From NCBI GenBank assembly GCA_945903655.1, contig CAMDOY010000129.1, forward strand, positions 1 to 9,161: a DNA stretch of 9,161 nucleotides. Direction: 5' to 3'. The notes below the pieces were generated by a model. The model was not told where the DNA came from, did not search any database, and saw only the letters and a program-made list of their open reading frames with translations. The translations under genes were made by a program, and so were the position numbers. Numbering within the stretch: position 1 is the stretch's first letter; the number at the start of each line of letters is the position of its first letter. Of the stretch, positions 1 through 6,350 are shown piece by piece. The DNA comes from Rhizobium sp. Q54 (GTDB taxonomy: Bacteria > Pseudomonadota > Alphaproteobacteria > Rhizobiales > Beijerinckiaceae).

Positions 1-52
1 GACAAACAAACTCCAGTCTCGAATCCATCGCAGACACCTCGCGAAACGGCAT
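1..52 (-). CDS. IS481-like transposase, N-terminal fragment (runs off left edge)
   Basis: The minus-strand ATG at 52-50 opens 17 codons reading MPFREVSAMDSRLEFVC before the window ends. This resembles the N-terminus typical of IS481-family (DDE, rve-type) transposases, which start 'MP(W/F)(K/R)E.S.M..R..FV' and lead into a helix-turn-helix DNA-binding domain. A strong Shine-Dalgarno, AAAGGAG at 65-59, stands 6 nt before the ATG. No catalytic residue is in view, so neither integrity nor activity can be judged. The family call rests on a recalled N-terminal pattern only. An unrelated IS or phage-type recombinase start is possible but less likely given the repeats just upstream. Confidence 0.55.
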   Translation of the reverse strand, partial: MPFREVSAMDSRLEFVC

Positions 53-53
53 C

Positions 54-77
54 CCGATCTCCTTTCTCTGAGATCGG
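54..77 (-). promoter_or_regulatory. Hairpin overlapping transposase ribosome-binding site
   Basis: A perfect 8-bp inverted repeat (CCGATCTC at 54-61, GAGATCGG at 70-77) encloses an 8-nt loop. In the minus-strand transcript its 3' arm contains the GAG of the AAAGGAG Shine-Dalgarno, and the stem ends one base before the start codon. Transcripts covering both arms would therefore tend to hide the ribosome-binding site. Sequestering transposase initiation signals in read-through transcripts is a known protective device in some insertion sequences (IS10, IS50). That it works this way here is inference. Confidence 0.5.
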
Positions 78-82
78 AAAAG

Positions 83-122
83 TGTCCACTATGTCTCCGA
101 ACACCTGTCCACTATGTCTCCG
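83..122. repeat. Two 17-bp direct repeats in the IS end
   Basis: TGTCCACTATGTCTCCG occurs at 83-99 and again, identical, at 106-122, a period of 23 bp (about two helical turns). The copies lie between the presumed IS tip at 131 and the transposase start. They are probably subterminal transposase-binding sites. The spacing would put both copies on the same face of the helix. Confidence 0.75.
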
Positions 123-199
123 GTCTAAACACCCACGAGGGGGAGGGGAGCGGCGGGCATTTCGCATTTATATTTCAGATGGTTGGCAGCGCCTGACCT

Positions 200-751
200 C
201 TAACCGCGCCCCGAAGGCAGCATCCTCTGCAACACCCCATCGCGTTTGATGAAAGTATGCATGATCGCTGCGCCGATATGGGAGAGGATCAGCGCCGCCA
301 TCAGCAAGCCCAGCCATTTATGGGCCGCCGCCAGCGCGTCGAAAATCGGTTCGCTCTTGGGCATGAGGTGGGGCAGGGTGAAGAGGCCGAAGACCGAGAC
401 ATCCACCCGATAGGCCGAGGTCATCAGCCAGCCGATCAGCGGCATGAGGATGATCAGCGCCATCAGCGAATGATGCACGGCCACGGAGGCGCGGCGCTCC
501 AGGGGCGTCAGGGTTTCCAGCGGCGCGGGCGTGCCGAACATCCGGCGCGCCGTCACCCGCGCAAGCGCCAGCACGAAGACCACGACGCCGAAAGAGCGGT
601 GCATGTCATAGATCTGATTTTGCAGCGGGCCTTCGTCCATATTGGTCATGATGATCCCGCCGGGGATGATCCCCAGCACGCAGAGCGCGGTGATCCAGTG
701 GATCCATTTGGAAATGGGCGAATAGGCTGGCGGACGAATCTGGTCAGACAT
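200..751 (-). CDS. Cytochrome b561 family protein (di-heme membrane cytochrome)
   Basis: This is a 183-residue integral membrane protein of the bacterial cytochrome b561 (CybB/YodB-like) family. Family members bind two b-type hemes within four transmembrane helices and move electrons between quinones and partner proteins in the inner membrane. Hydrophobic segments lie at about residues 17-38, 55-73, 93-115 and 145-165. The histidines expected as heme ligands are visible: H18 in the WIHW motif, H51 in DMHRSFG, H144 in AAAHKWLG and H158 in SHIGA; H93/H94 lie at the start of helix 3. Length and order fit the family. The ATG at 751 is chosen over an in-frame TTG at 796 because GGGAGG (765-760) stands 8 nt upstream, and the longer version would overlap the preceding gene. 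It lies 29 nt downstream of the reductase gene on the same strand, so the two may be cotranscribed. The physiological partner is unknown. Confidence 0.9.
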   Translation of the reverse strand: MSDQIRPPAYSPISKWIHWITALCVLGIIPGGIIMTNMDEGPLQNQIYDMHRSFGVVVFVLALARVTARRMFGTPAPLETLTPLERRASVAVHHSLMALIILMPLIGWLMTSAYRVDVSVFGLFTLPHLMPKSEPIFDALAAAHKWLGLLMAALILSHIGAAIMHTFIKRDGVLQRMLPSGRG

Positions 752-759
752 GTGCTCTG

Positions 760-765
760 CCTCCC
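760..765 (-). promoter_or_regulatory. Ribosome-binding site deciding the cytochrome b561 start
   Basis: The minus-strand GGGAGG ends 8 nt before the ATG at 751. It supports that start over the in-frame TTG at 796, which would add 15 polar residues and overlap the end of the upstream gene. Confidence 0.65.
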
Positions 766-780
766 TCTGGCCACATGATG

Positions 781-1455
781 CTACATCAGCGCGCAATCGA
801 AAAGGACCTCGCCACCCTCCAGCAGATGCACGCTGGTGGGCGGGCGCAGGGCGCGGGACAGATCGCCCTGCGGCTCCAGCTCCAGCCCCGCCTTGCCGGA
901 ACCGATGATGACGGGCGCCACCAAGAGATGCAGGCGATTGATGCAGCCCGCATCGATGAAAGACGAGATGGTGCGCGCGCCGCCCTCGATCAGCAGCTTG
1001 CGATAGCCCCGCGCAAACAGCGCCGCCACGATCTCGGCAGGACGCATCAAACCTTCGTGAAGCGGCAGGCGCACCAGTTCAACCCCCTCGGGGCAGGCGG
1101 CGCCAGCGCTGACGAGCAGCAGGGGCGTTCCGTCGCGGGTCAGCCATTTTCCCTGGGCGTTGAGGCGCCCTGTGGGGTCGATGACCACGCGGGCCGGGCT
1201 CTGACCCCCCACGCGACGCACGGTCAACAAGGGGTCGTCGGCGACGATCGTGCCCGCTCCCACAACCACCGCATCCACGGCGGCGCGCAGGCGATGCAGA
1301 TGGTCGAGGGCGGCGGCGCCATTGATATAGCGAGACTCGCCGGTCACGGTGGCGATGCGGCCATCAAGGGACTGGCCAAGTTGCGCCACCACGAAGGGCC
1401 GGTCGGTCGGCGCCTGCGTAATGGGCTGGAAGGGGTCGGCGGATGGGCTTTCCAT
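781..1455 (-). CDS. RibD C-terminal-type pyrimidine reductase (stand-alone)
   Basis: This 224-residue protein consists almost entirely of the RibD_C domain (DHFR-like fold). In riboflavin synthesis this domain reduces 5-amino-6-ribosylamino-uracil phosphate to the ribitylamino form with NADPH. Family motifs are visible in order: AQLGQSLDGRIA at about 24-35, DAVVVGAGTIVADDPLL at 61-77 (nucleotide/substrate loop), LLIEGGARTISSFI at 154-167, and PVIIGSG at 181-187. The N-terminal zinc deaminase domain of bifunctional RibD (HAE and PCxxC-type motifs) is absent, and the ORF is too short to hold it. The gene is divergent from ribA, which supports a riboflavin role. Some stand-alone RibD_C proteins serve other reductions, so the exact substrate is not certain. 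The start at 1455 has only a weak GGAG 13 nt upstream. The gene precedes cytochrome b561 by 29 nt. Confidence 0.85.
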   Translation of the reverse strand: MESPSADPFQPITQAPTDRPFVVAQLGQSLDGRIATVTGESRYINGAAALDHLHRLRAAVDAVVVGAGTIVADDPLLTVRRVGGQSPARVVIDPTGRLNAQGKWLTRDGTPLLLVSAGAACPEGVELVRLPLHEGLMRPAEIVAALFARGYRKLLIEGGARTISSFIDAGCINRLHLLVAPVIIGSGKAGLELEPQGDLSRALRPPTSVHLLEGGEVLFDCALM

Positions 1456-1523
1456 GCGGTTTTTTGCGCTCCGGCTGCTTCCCTGGTGATCAGGGCTTCT
1501 ATCAATGAGGCAGGATTTGAGAT
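1456..1523. promoter_or_regulatory. Divergent intergenic region between the RibD-like gene and ribA
   Basis: These 68 bp separate two divergently transcribed riboflavin-type genes and should hold at least one promoter for each. I see no convincing -35/-10 pair. I also see no FMN riboswitch: its conserved stem elements are missing and the space is too short. AGGA at 1512-1515 is the likely ribosome-binding site for the ATG at 1524. Confidence 0.3.
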
Positions 1524-2717
1524 ATGCAACCCATCCAGAGGACGGGCGCGCCCGTAGCTAGCGTAACCAGGTCCAGTCCAGTCGGGGGTCGCGTGTCCGA
1601 AATCAAGAACATATTAGACGCAGAGGGGGGACTTGGACAGGTCGCTGTCGATCGCGCCCTTGCGGAAGTTCGCTCAGGTCGTCCCGTCATCATAAAGGCT
1701 GGCCGCTCCCATCTCATGATGCTCTGCGTCGAGGCGCTGGATCAGCGCCACGTGGCGACCTTCGAGGCCCTTGGCAAGCGCCGGGCCCGTCTGTTGCTGC
1801 CCGCCCCCCGTCTGCGCCGACTGGGCCTTGACCGGGTGAAGCCCGGCGCCATCGCCCTGCCGACCATCGATCTTTCCCGTATCGCTACGCTTTCGTTGGA
1901 GCTTGGCGCGCGCATCGACGCGCCCGTCGCCACCCTTAGCCGACTGGATCTCGCCGCCCTCGAACTCGTTCGCGTCGCCCTCGTGCTGCCTGCGGTCGTC
2001 GTCTTGCCGGTCTCCGTCCGCGATATCGAGGGCGAGGGCCTGGTGCGGGTCGAGGCCGCCGCCATCGAGGCCTATCGGCGCAACACCGTGCGCGATCTCC
2101 ACATCGTGGGCCGCGCTCCAGTGCCGCTGGAAGGCGCTCCGGACACTGAATTCGTGATTTTCCGTGGCGGCGAGGGCCTGCGTGATCAGGTGGCGGTCAT
2201 CGTCGGCAAGCCCGATTTCGCCGGGCCCGTCACGGTCCGCCTGCATTCGGCCTGCCTCACGGGGGACCTCTTCGGCAGCCTGAAATGCGATTGCGGCGAC
2301 CAGCTGCGCCACACCGCCCGCTTCATGGCCGAGAATGGCGGCGGGGTGCTGCTCTATCTCGATCAGGAAGGCCGGGGCAATGGCCTGTCCAACAAGATGC
2401 GCGCCTACAAGCTCCAGGCGCAGGGCTTCGACACCTATGACGCCGATGAGGTGCTGGGCTTCGACCATGACCAGCGCGGCTTTGATTTCGCAGCCGAAAT
2501 GCTTCTGAGGATCGGGGTCGCCCAGGTCCATGTCATGACCAACAACCCCATCAAGATCGCCGCGCTGGAGACCGCCGGGCTCGAGGTCGTCTCTGATCGG
2601 CGCATTCTTGGCCGCACCACCGATCAAAATGTGCGTTATCTCGCCTCCAAGCGCGACCGGGCCGGTCACTTCATTGAAATGGATGGCGTCCCGGCGCAGA
2701 CGGGCGGCAAGGAATAG
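1524..2717 (+). CDS. ribA: GTP cyclohydrolase II with degenerate RibB-like N-terminal region
   Basis: This enzyme opens the GTP ring to give 2,5-diamino-6-ribosylamino-pyrimidinone phosphate, formate and pyrophosphate, the first step of riboflavin synthesis. The C-terminal half (about 205-380) is a complete GTP cyclohydrolase II domain. It has zinc ligands C244, C255 and C257 in the CLTGDLFGSLKCDCGDQL stretch, the GTP-binding YLDQEGRGNGL at 278-288, a catalytic-type D316/R318 pair in DHDQRG, and TNNPIK at 339-344. The first ~200 residues start like a DHBP synthase (VDRALAEVRSGRPVII, 42-57). They lack the acidic DDE-RENEGD substrate/metal loop, so this part is probably not a working RibB. This layout is common for alphaproteobacterial RibA. 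The start could instead be GTG at 1593 (374 residues), where family-like sequence begins. ATG 1524 is kept for its AGGA at 8 nt spacing. Confidence 0.92.
   Translation: MQPIQRTGAPVASVTRSSPVGGRVSEIKNILDAEGGLGQVAVDRALAEVRSGRPVIIKAGRSHLMMLCVEALDQRHVATFEALGKRRARLLLPAPRLRRLGLDRVKPGAIALPTIDLSRIATLSLELGARIDAPVATLSRLDLAALELVRVALVLPAVVVLPVSVRDIEGEGLVRVEAAAIEAYRRNTVRDLHIVGRAPVPLEGAPDTEFVIFRGGEGLRDQVAVIVGKPDFAGPVTVRLHSACLTGDLFGSLKCDCGDQLRHTARFMAENGGGVLLYLDQEGRGNGLSNKMRAYKLQAQGFDTYDADEVLGFDHDQRGFDFAAEMLLRIGVAQVHVMTNNPIKIAALETAGLEVVSDRRILGRTTDQNVRYLASKRDRAGHFIEMDGVPAQTGGKE
1542..1555. repeat. 14-bp perfect palindrome at the ribA 5' end
   Basis: ACGGGCGCGCCCGT is self-complementary over its full length. 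It lies just after the ATG at 1524, or in the leader if translation begins at GTG 1593. It could be a dimeric regulator site, or chance in GC-rich DNA. Nothing else supports an operator. Confidence 0.3.
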
Positions 2718-2723
2718 GGTATA

Positions 2724-2741
2724 GGACCTGCCGACAGGTTT
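2724..2741 (+). terminator. Weak hairpin after ribA, possible terminator
   Basis: ACCTG (2726-2730) and CAGGT (2735-2739) pair around a CCGA loop, with two further G-U pairs outside and TTTA just after. The stem is short and the T-run is only three bases. At best this is a weak terminator in the 52-bp gap before the next gene, and read-through is likely. Confidence 0.2.
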
Positions 2742-2769
2742 AGGATCAGACCCAACGGAAATCAGGTCT

Positions 2770-5058
2770 ATGTCTTCCAAACGCGAGCGTTTCGGGCCTC
2801 CCGGAAAGCTCTATGACTTCGCCAGCCTCGCCTTTGTGGCAGGGGCCCTTGTCCTCGCCTGGCCCTGGTTGTCGGGCGCCGTGACGATTCCCTGGGACGC
2901 CAAGGCCCAGGCCTATCCGCAGATCGTGTTTCTCGCCCGGTCGCTGGCGGCGGGCGACAGCCCCTTCTGGGCGCCCAATGTTTTCGCTGGTTTTCCCCAA
3001 ATCGCCGATCCGCAATCCCAGATTTTTTCGCCGCCCTTCTTCCTGCTGGCCCTGTTCAATGCGGCCCCCTCCTTCCGGGCTGTTGATTCCGTGGTCTTCG
3101 CCATGCTGATTCTGGCGGGGCTGGCGCTGATCGCTTTCTTCAAGGACCACGCCTGGCATCCCGCAGGCGCGCTGGTGGCGGCTTTCGCCTTTTCCTTCGG
3201 CGGGTCGGCCGCCTGGCGGCTTCAGCACATCGGCGAGGTGATCTCCCTGTGCTGGTTCGCACTGACCCTTCTGGCGCTGTCGCGCGCGCTCAGGCGCCCC
3301 TCCTGGCTCTATGGCTTGGCGGCGGGGGTGCTGGCGGGGTTCATGGCGTTGGGGCGCGACCAGATCGCGCTTTTGTGCATTTTCGTGCTGGCGGCCTACG
3401 CCATCTGGCATGTGTGGGACGGACGGGGCATGCGGCGGCGCCTGCTGCGAAGCCTGGGCCCCTTGTCCATGGGCTTCATCGGCGGCGTGCTGACGGTCGC
3501 GATCCCCATCGCCTTCACCATTTTCCTGGCGGACGATTCCAATCGTCCGGGCATGGATTTCGAGGAGGCGGCGCGCGGCTCCCTGCCGCCCCTGTCCCTG
3601 CTGACGGCTGTGGTCGCCAATCTCTTCGGGGTGGATGGCCCCATGAAGGATTTCTGGGGTCCGCCCTCGTCCTTGGTTTGGGGCGAGACGGATCTGGCGC
3701 TGGCCCGCAACATGGGGGCGATCTATTTCGGGGCCATACCGCTGGCGGCCCTGGCCTGCGCGGCGGGCGTCCTGCGCGACCGGTCGATGCGGATCTTCCT
3801 GGTCATGATGGTCTTCATGCTGCTCTACACCGTGGGCCGCTATACGCCGTTTTTCGAACTGGCCTTCTGGATCCCGGGCGTGGAGCTCTATCGTCGGCCT
3901 GCGGACGCGACCTTTCCCCTCTGCGCCTTGCTGGCGATTCTGGCCGGTTATGGTGTTCATGGCATCGTCGCCCGGGGCGAACGGGTCCGCATGAACTATG
4001 GCGCGATCGCGGTCGCCGTCCTGTTCGCGCTGTGCATGTTCATCGCCTTGCAAAAGGGTCGTTTCCCCCAGGCCCAGGGCGCGCTCCTGATCGGGGCCAT
4101 CTCCTTGAGCGTCGCCCTCATCGCCCTCTACCTGGCGCCCATGCTCATGCGCCGCGCGCCCTATCTGGGACTGGCCCTGCTGGCGGGCCTCATGACCATT
4201 GATCTGGGCGTCAGCAACAGGCCCAACGAATCGACCGGCCTGCCGCCCGCCACCTATGACGAGCTGCACCCCGACTCGACCAATCAAACGCTGACCGTGA
4301 TACGCGAGCGCCTTGCGGCCCATGCCGCGCCGAATCGGCGCGACCGGGTGGAGCTGGCGGCGGTGGACTACGAATGGCCCAACATCGGCCTTGTCCACGG
4401 GTTCGACCATGACCTTGGCTTCAATCCCATCCGGCTGAAGCTTTTCACGGACGCAACCAATGCGCAGGATCAGGTCTCCACGCCTGACCAGCGCACTTTC
4501 TCCCCGCTTTACGCTCATTTCCGGTCGCCCATGGCGGATCTTCTGGGGGTGCGGCTTATCATCTCGCGCCATCCGCTGGAGCGGATGGACAAGGCATTCG
4601 ACCCCAAGGATTTCATTTTCGTGGGGCAAACCAAGGACGCCTTCGTCTGGGAGAACCCGCGCGCCCTGCCGCGCGTGCTGGCGCCGGGCGCCGTGCAGAT
4701 CGTGGATATCGAGCGCATGCTCAATGAGGGAAAGTGGCCGGAGGTAGATTTCACCCGCACGGTCCTGCTGGATGGCGAAGAGGCCGACGCCTCCCTGCAA
4801 GGTCCGCCCGGGGAGGCGAAAATCGTCTCCTACCGCAATACGGAAGTGGTGGTGGACGCCAGTTTCCCGCAGGGTGGCTATGTCGTGCTGAACGATGTCT
4901 GGCATTCCTGGTGGACGGCGCAGGTGGATGGCGCGCCTGCGCCCATTCTGCAGGCCAATGTGATGTTCCGCGCCGTGCGGGTGGGTCCGGGGGCGCATCG
5001 CGTGCGCTTTTCCTTCGATCCCTTCGCGGGTCTTTGGGCGCAACTTTCGAAACGCTGA
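2770..5058 (+). CDS. YfhO-family multispanning membrane protein (GT-C-like)
   Basis: This 762-residue protein has a run of hydrophobic segments from about residue 17 to 480, followed by a C-terminal soluble, presumably extracytoplasmic domain from about 490 to 755. The end matches the family signature: a WHSWWTAQVDG stretch (711-721), then ILQANVMFRAV (726-736) and GPGAHRVRFSF (739-749). This is the 'P.W.A.VDG....I..AN..FRAV.VP.G.H.V.F.Y.P' pattern of YfhO proteins. The first loop (PWDAKAQAYP, 41-50; SPFWAPNVFAGFPQIADPQS, 64-83) resembles GT-C glycosyltransferases, which carry an acidic residue there; D43 is a candidate. Bacillus YfhO takes part in glycosylating cell-surface polymers from a lipid-linked sugar. 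The substrate in this Gram-negative organism is unknown. The start ATG has only a modest upstream GGA/AGG. An 89-bp gap separates it from the next membrane gene, so an operon is plausible. Confidence 0.8.
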   Translation: MSSKRERFGPPGKLYDFASLAFVAGALVLAWPWLSGAVTIPWDAKAQAYPQIVFLARSLAAGDSPFWAPNVFAGFPQIADPQSQIFSPPFFLLALFNAAPSFRAVDSVVFAMLILAGLALIAFFKDHAWHPAGALVAAFAFSFGGSAAWRLQHIGEVISLCWFALTLLALSRALRRPSWLYGLAAGVLAGFMALGRDQIALLCIFVLAAYAIWHVWDGRGMRRRLLRSLGPLSMGFIGGVLTVAIPIAFTIFLADDSNRPGMDFEEAARGSLPPLSLLTAVVANLFGVDGPMKDFWGPPSSLVWGETDLALARNMGAIYFGAIPLAALACAAGVLRDRSMRIFLVMMVFMLLYTVGRYTPFFELAFWIPGVELYRRPADATFPLCALLAILAGYGVHGIVARGERVRMNYGAIAVAVLFALCMFIALQKGRFPQAQGALLIGAISLSVALIALYLAPMLMRRAPYLGLALLAGLMTIDLGVSNRPNESTGLPPATYDELHPDSTNQTLTVIRERLAAHAAPNRRDRVELAAVDYEWPNIGLVHGFDHDLGFNPIRLKLFTDATNAQDQVSTPDQRTFSPLYAHFRSPMADLLGVRLIISRHPLERMDKAFDPKDFIFVGQTKDAFVWENPRALPRVLAPGAVQIVDIERMLNEGKWPEVDFTRTVLLDGEEADASLQGPPGEAKIVSYRNTEVVVDASFPQGGYVVLNDVWHSWWTAQVDGAPAPILQANVMFRAVRVGPGAHRVRFSFDPFAGLWAQLSKR

Positions 5059-5147
5059 GCGCGGCCCGGGCTCTGTGCGGGGCTTGCCACCCTCGCGCGC
5101 GCTCTTCATAAGGACGCTGCGGGTCAGTCCGGCCCGATGGATGCGCG

Positions 5148-6245
5148 ATGGCTCGGCCAGAACCAGAGAACAAAGAGGAGGCCTCCGCGCTCGCGCCGGT
5201 GCTGAGCACGGTCGTGCCCGAACTGGTGGATCCGCTGGATGAAAAGGCGGCGGCGCGCCGCAGGCGCTGGCGTCTGTTGGGCGCCACCCTGAGCCTTGCT
5301 CTCATCGCGCTGTCCGCCGTGGTTCTCTTCAATACCTTGCGCAGCGTCAGTTGGCGCGATCTGCGCGGCGCCTTCGAGGCGACGGGCTGGGACCAGATCT
5401 CGCTCGCCTGCGCCTTTGCCGCCCTCTCCTATATCGCGCTGACGGGCTATGATGGTCTGGCCCTGCGCCAGCTCGCCCTGCGCGTGCCCTATCGCACGAC
5501 GGCGCTGGGCTCCTTCACCAGCTACGCCATCTCCTTCACCCTGGGCTTCCCGATCATCACCGGGGGCACGGTGCGCTACTGGATCTATTCCCAGAAGGGC
5601 GTCTCCCCCGCCAAGGTGGCGAGCCTGACGGTCATCGCGGGCGTCACCTTCTGGCTGGGCATGACCATCGTGGTGGGCGCCGCGCTGGTCTTTGACCCCG
5701 CAGGCATCGCCGAGATCAACAAGCTGAAGGTCGGCGTGAACGTAGCCATTGGCGTTGGCGTCCTCCTGGCCATCCTGGCCTATCTGATCTGGGTCTCCCT
5801 CGATCATAGGCGCACCCGCATTCAGGGCCTCACCCTGGAATTGCCAGGCTTCTGGCTCACCGTCGGGCAAATGCTGCTGGGCGTCTTCGAACTCTGCGCC
5901 GCCGCCGCCTGTCTTTATGTGTTGCTGCCGAACGGCCATGGCATGGATCCCGTGACCTTCGCGGCGACCTATGTTTTCGCCTGCCTCATCGGCATCGCCT
6001 CCAATGCGCCGGGCGGCATCGGCGCCTTCGAGATGACCATGCTCAATGCGGTCCATACGCCCTCGCAAGAGGGCTTGCTGGCCTCGCTGCTGCTGTTCCG
6101 CATGATCTATTACATCGGCCCCTTCATTCTGGCGCTCGCCCTGCTGGGCGCCAATGAGAGCATGCGCCGCTGGAAATCCCTGCGCGAAGCCATGGCGCGC
6201 AGGAGCGAAGAGGACGGGCGCCGGGGGCGGACGGACTTCGATTAA
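5148..6245 (+). CDS. UPF0104/YbhN-like membrane protein (LPG-synthase TM family)
   Basis: The protein has 365 residues. A charged cytoplasmic N-terminus (1-42, with RRRRWR at 37-42) is followed by about eight hydrophobic segments: near 43-63, 84-105, 118-138, 156-182, 195-218, 236-261, 268-285 and 308-335. The motif SNAPGGIGAFE (285-295) matches the conserved 'PGG.G.FE' of the family that includes YbhN and the flippase part of MprF. The soluble aminoacyl-transferase domain of full MprF is missing, so lysyl-phosphatidylglycerol synthesis is not supported; lipid transport or a related membrane step is more likely. The ATG at 5148 has no clear Shine-Dalgarno. The ATGs at 5137 and 5141 are out of frame. 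It follows the YfhO-like gene by 89 bp and ends 105 bp before phoR. Family assignment is good; function is unknown. Confidence 0.82.
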   Translation: MARPEPENKEEASALAPVLSTVVPELVDPLDEKAAARRRRWRLLGATLSLALIALSAVVLFNTLRSVSWRDLRGAFEATGWDQISLACAFAALSYIALTGYDGLALRQLALRVPYRTTALGSFTSYAISFTLGFPIITGGTVRYWIYSQKGVSPAKVASLTVIAGVTFWLGMTIVVGAALVFDPAGIAEINKLKVGVNVAIGVGVLLAILAYLIWVSLDHRRTRIQGLTLELPGFWLTVGQMLLGVFELCAAAACLYVLLPNGHGMDPVTFAATYVFACLIGIASNAPGGIGAFEMTMLNAVHTPSQEGLLASLLLFRMIYYIGPFILALALLGANESMRRWKSLREAMARRSEEDGRRGRTDFD

Positions 6246-6246
6246 C

Positions 6247-6291
6247 GAATTGTGACAAAAGCGTTGGCCCAGTCCCCTTTCGTCGCAATTC
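6247..6291. repeat. Imperfect inverted repeat upstream of phoR
   Basis: GAATTGTGAC (6247-6256) and GTCGCAATTC (6282-6291) are reverse complements except at one position, which can form a G-U pair. They enclose 25 bases. There is no T-run after it, so it is not a normal terminator. It starts two bases after the upstream stop codon and lies in the only space for a phoR promoter, so it could be an operator-like site. CTGTCAT (6291-6297) and CTGTCCT (6306-6312) follow but are 15 bp apart, not the 11 bp of a Pho box. Confidence 0.3.
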
Positions 6292-6340
6292 TGTCATGCG
6301 AATCGCTGTCCTATCTGAGCTTGTTCCCATGCGCCCTGTG

Positions 6341-6345
6341 AGGAG
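6341..6345 (+). promoter_or_regulatory. Ribosome-binding site fixing the phoR GTG start
   Basis: AGGAG lies 5 nt before GTG 6351. An in-frame TGA at 6339-6341 sits just upstream, so no longer N-terminus is possible in this frame. Confidence 0.75.
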
Positions 6346-6350
6346 ACACA

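Larger units (their letters stand above)
1..131 (-). mobile_element. Terminal end of an IS481-like insertion sequence (partial)
   Basis: Read on the minus strand, the element begins near position 131 with 5'-TGTTTAGACCGGAGAC. It continues through two copies of a 17-bp repeat and a hairpin into the start of a transposase reading frame at 52. The rest lies outside the window. A TGT tip, subterminal repeats and a short leader before the transposase are usual for IS481/IS3/IS21-type elements. The family is inferred mainly from the peptide start. The tip at 131 is an estimate, because the other end and the target duplication cannot be seen. The insertion lies about 70 bp beyond the cytochrome b561 stop codon, so it does not interrupt that gene. 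Confidence 0.6.

Noticed and set aside
752..796. A longer cytochrome b561 starting at TTG 796
   Set aside because: The added 15 residues are polar and overlap the preceding gene's end. GGGAGG is correctly placed for ATG 751.
1456..1592. FMN riboswitch before ribA
   Set aside because: The region is short and none of the conserved FMN aptamer segments could be recognised.
1674..2780. A 368-residue minus-strand frame opposite ribA
   Set aside because: It is the shadow of a well-conserved GTP cyclohydrolase II gene. Its composition is low-complexity and no motif is visible.
2746..5109. A 787-residue open frame on the minus strand opposite the YfhO-like gene
   Set aside because: It mirrors the plus-strand gene and is rich in R, H, Q and G with no hydrophobic core or recognisable domain, as expected for antisense frames in GC-rich DNA. 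The plus strand carries clear family motifs.
5124..6068. A 314-residue minus-strand frame opposite the UPF0104-like gene
   Set aside because: It is rich in G, D, A, Q and R, with no domain and no ribosome-binding site. The plus strand encodes the membrane protein.
5148..6245. Full lysyl-phosphatidylglycerol synthase (MprF)
   Set aside because: Only the transmembrane part is present. The C-terminal aminoacyl-transferase domain is missing at 365 residues.
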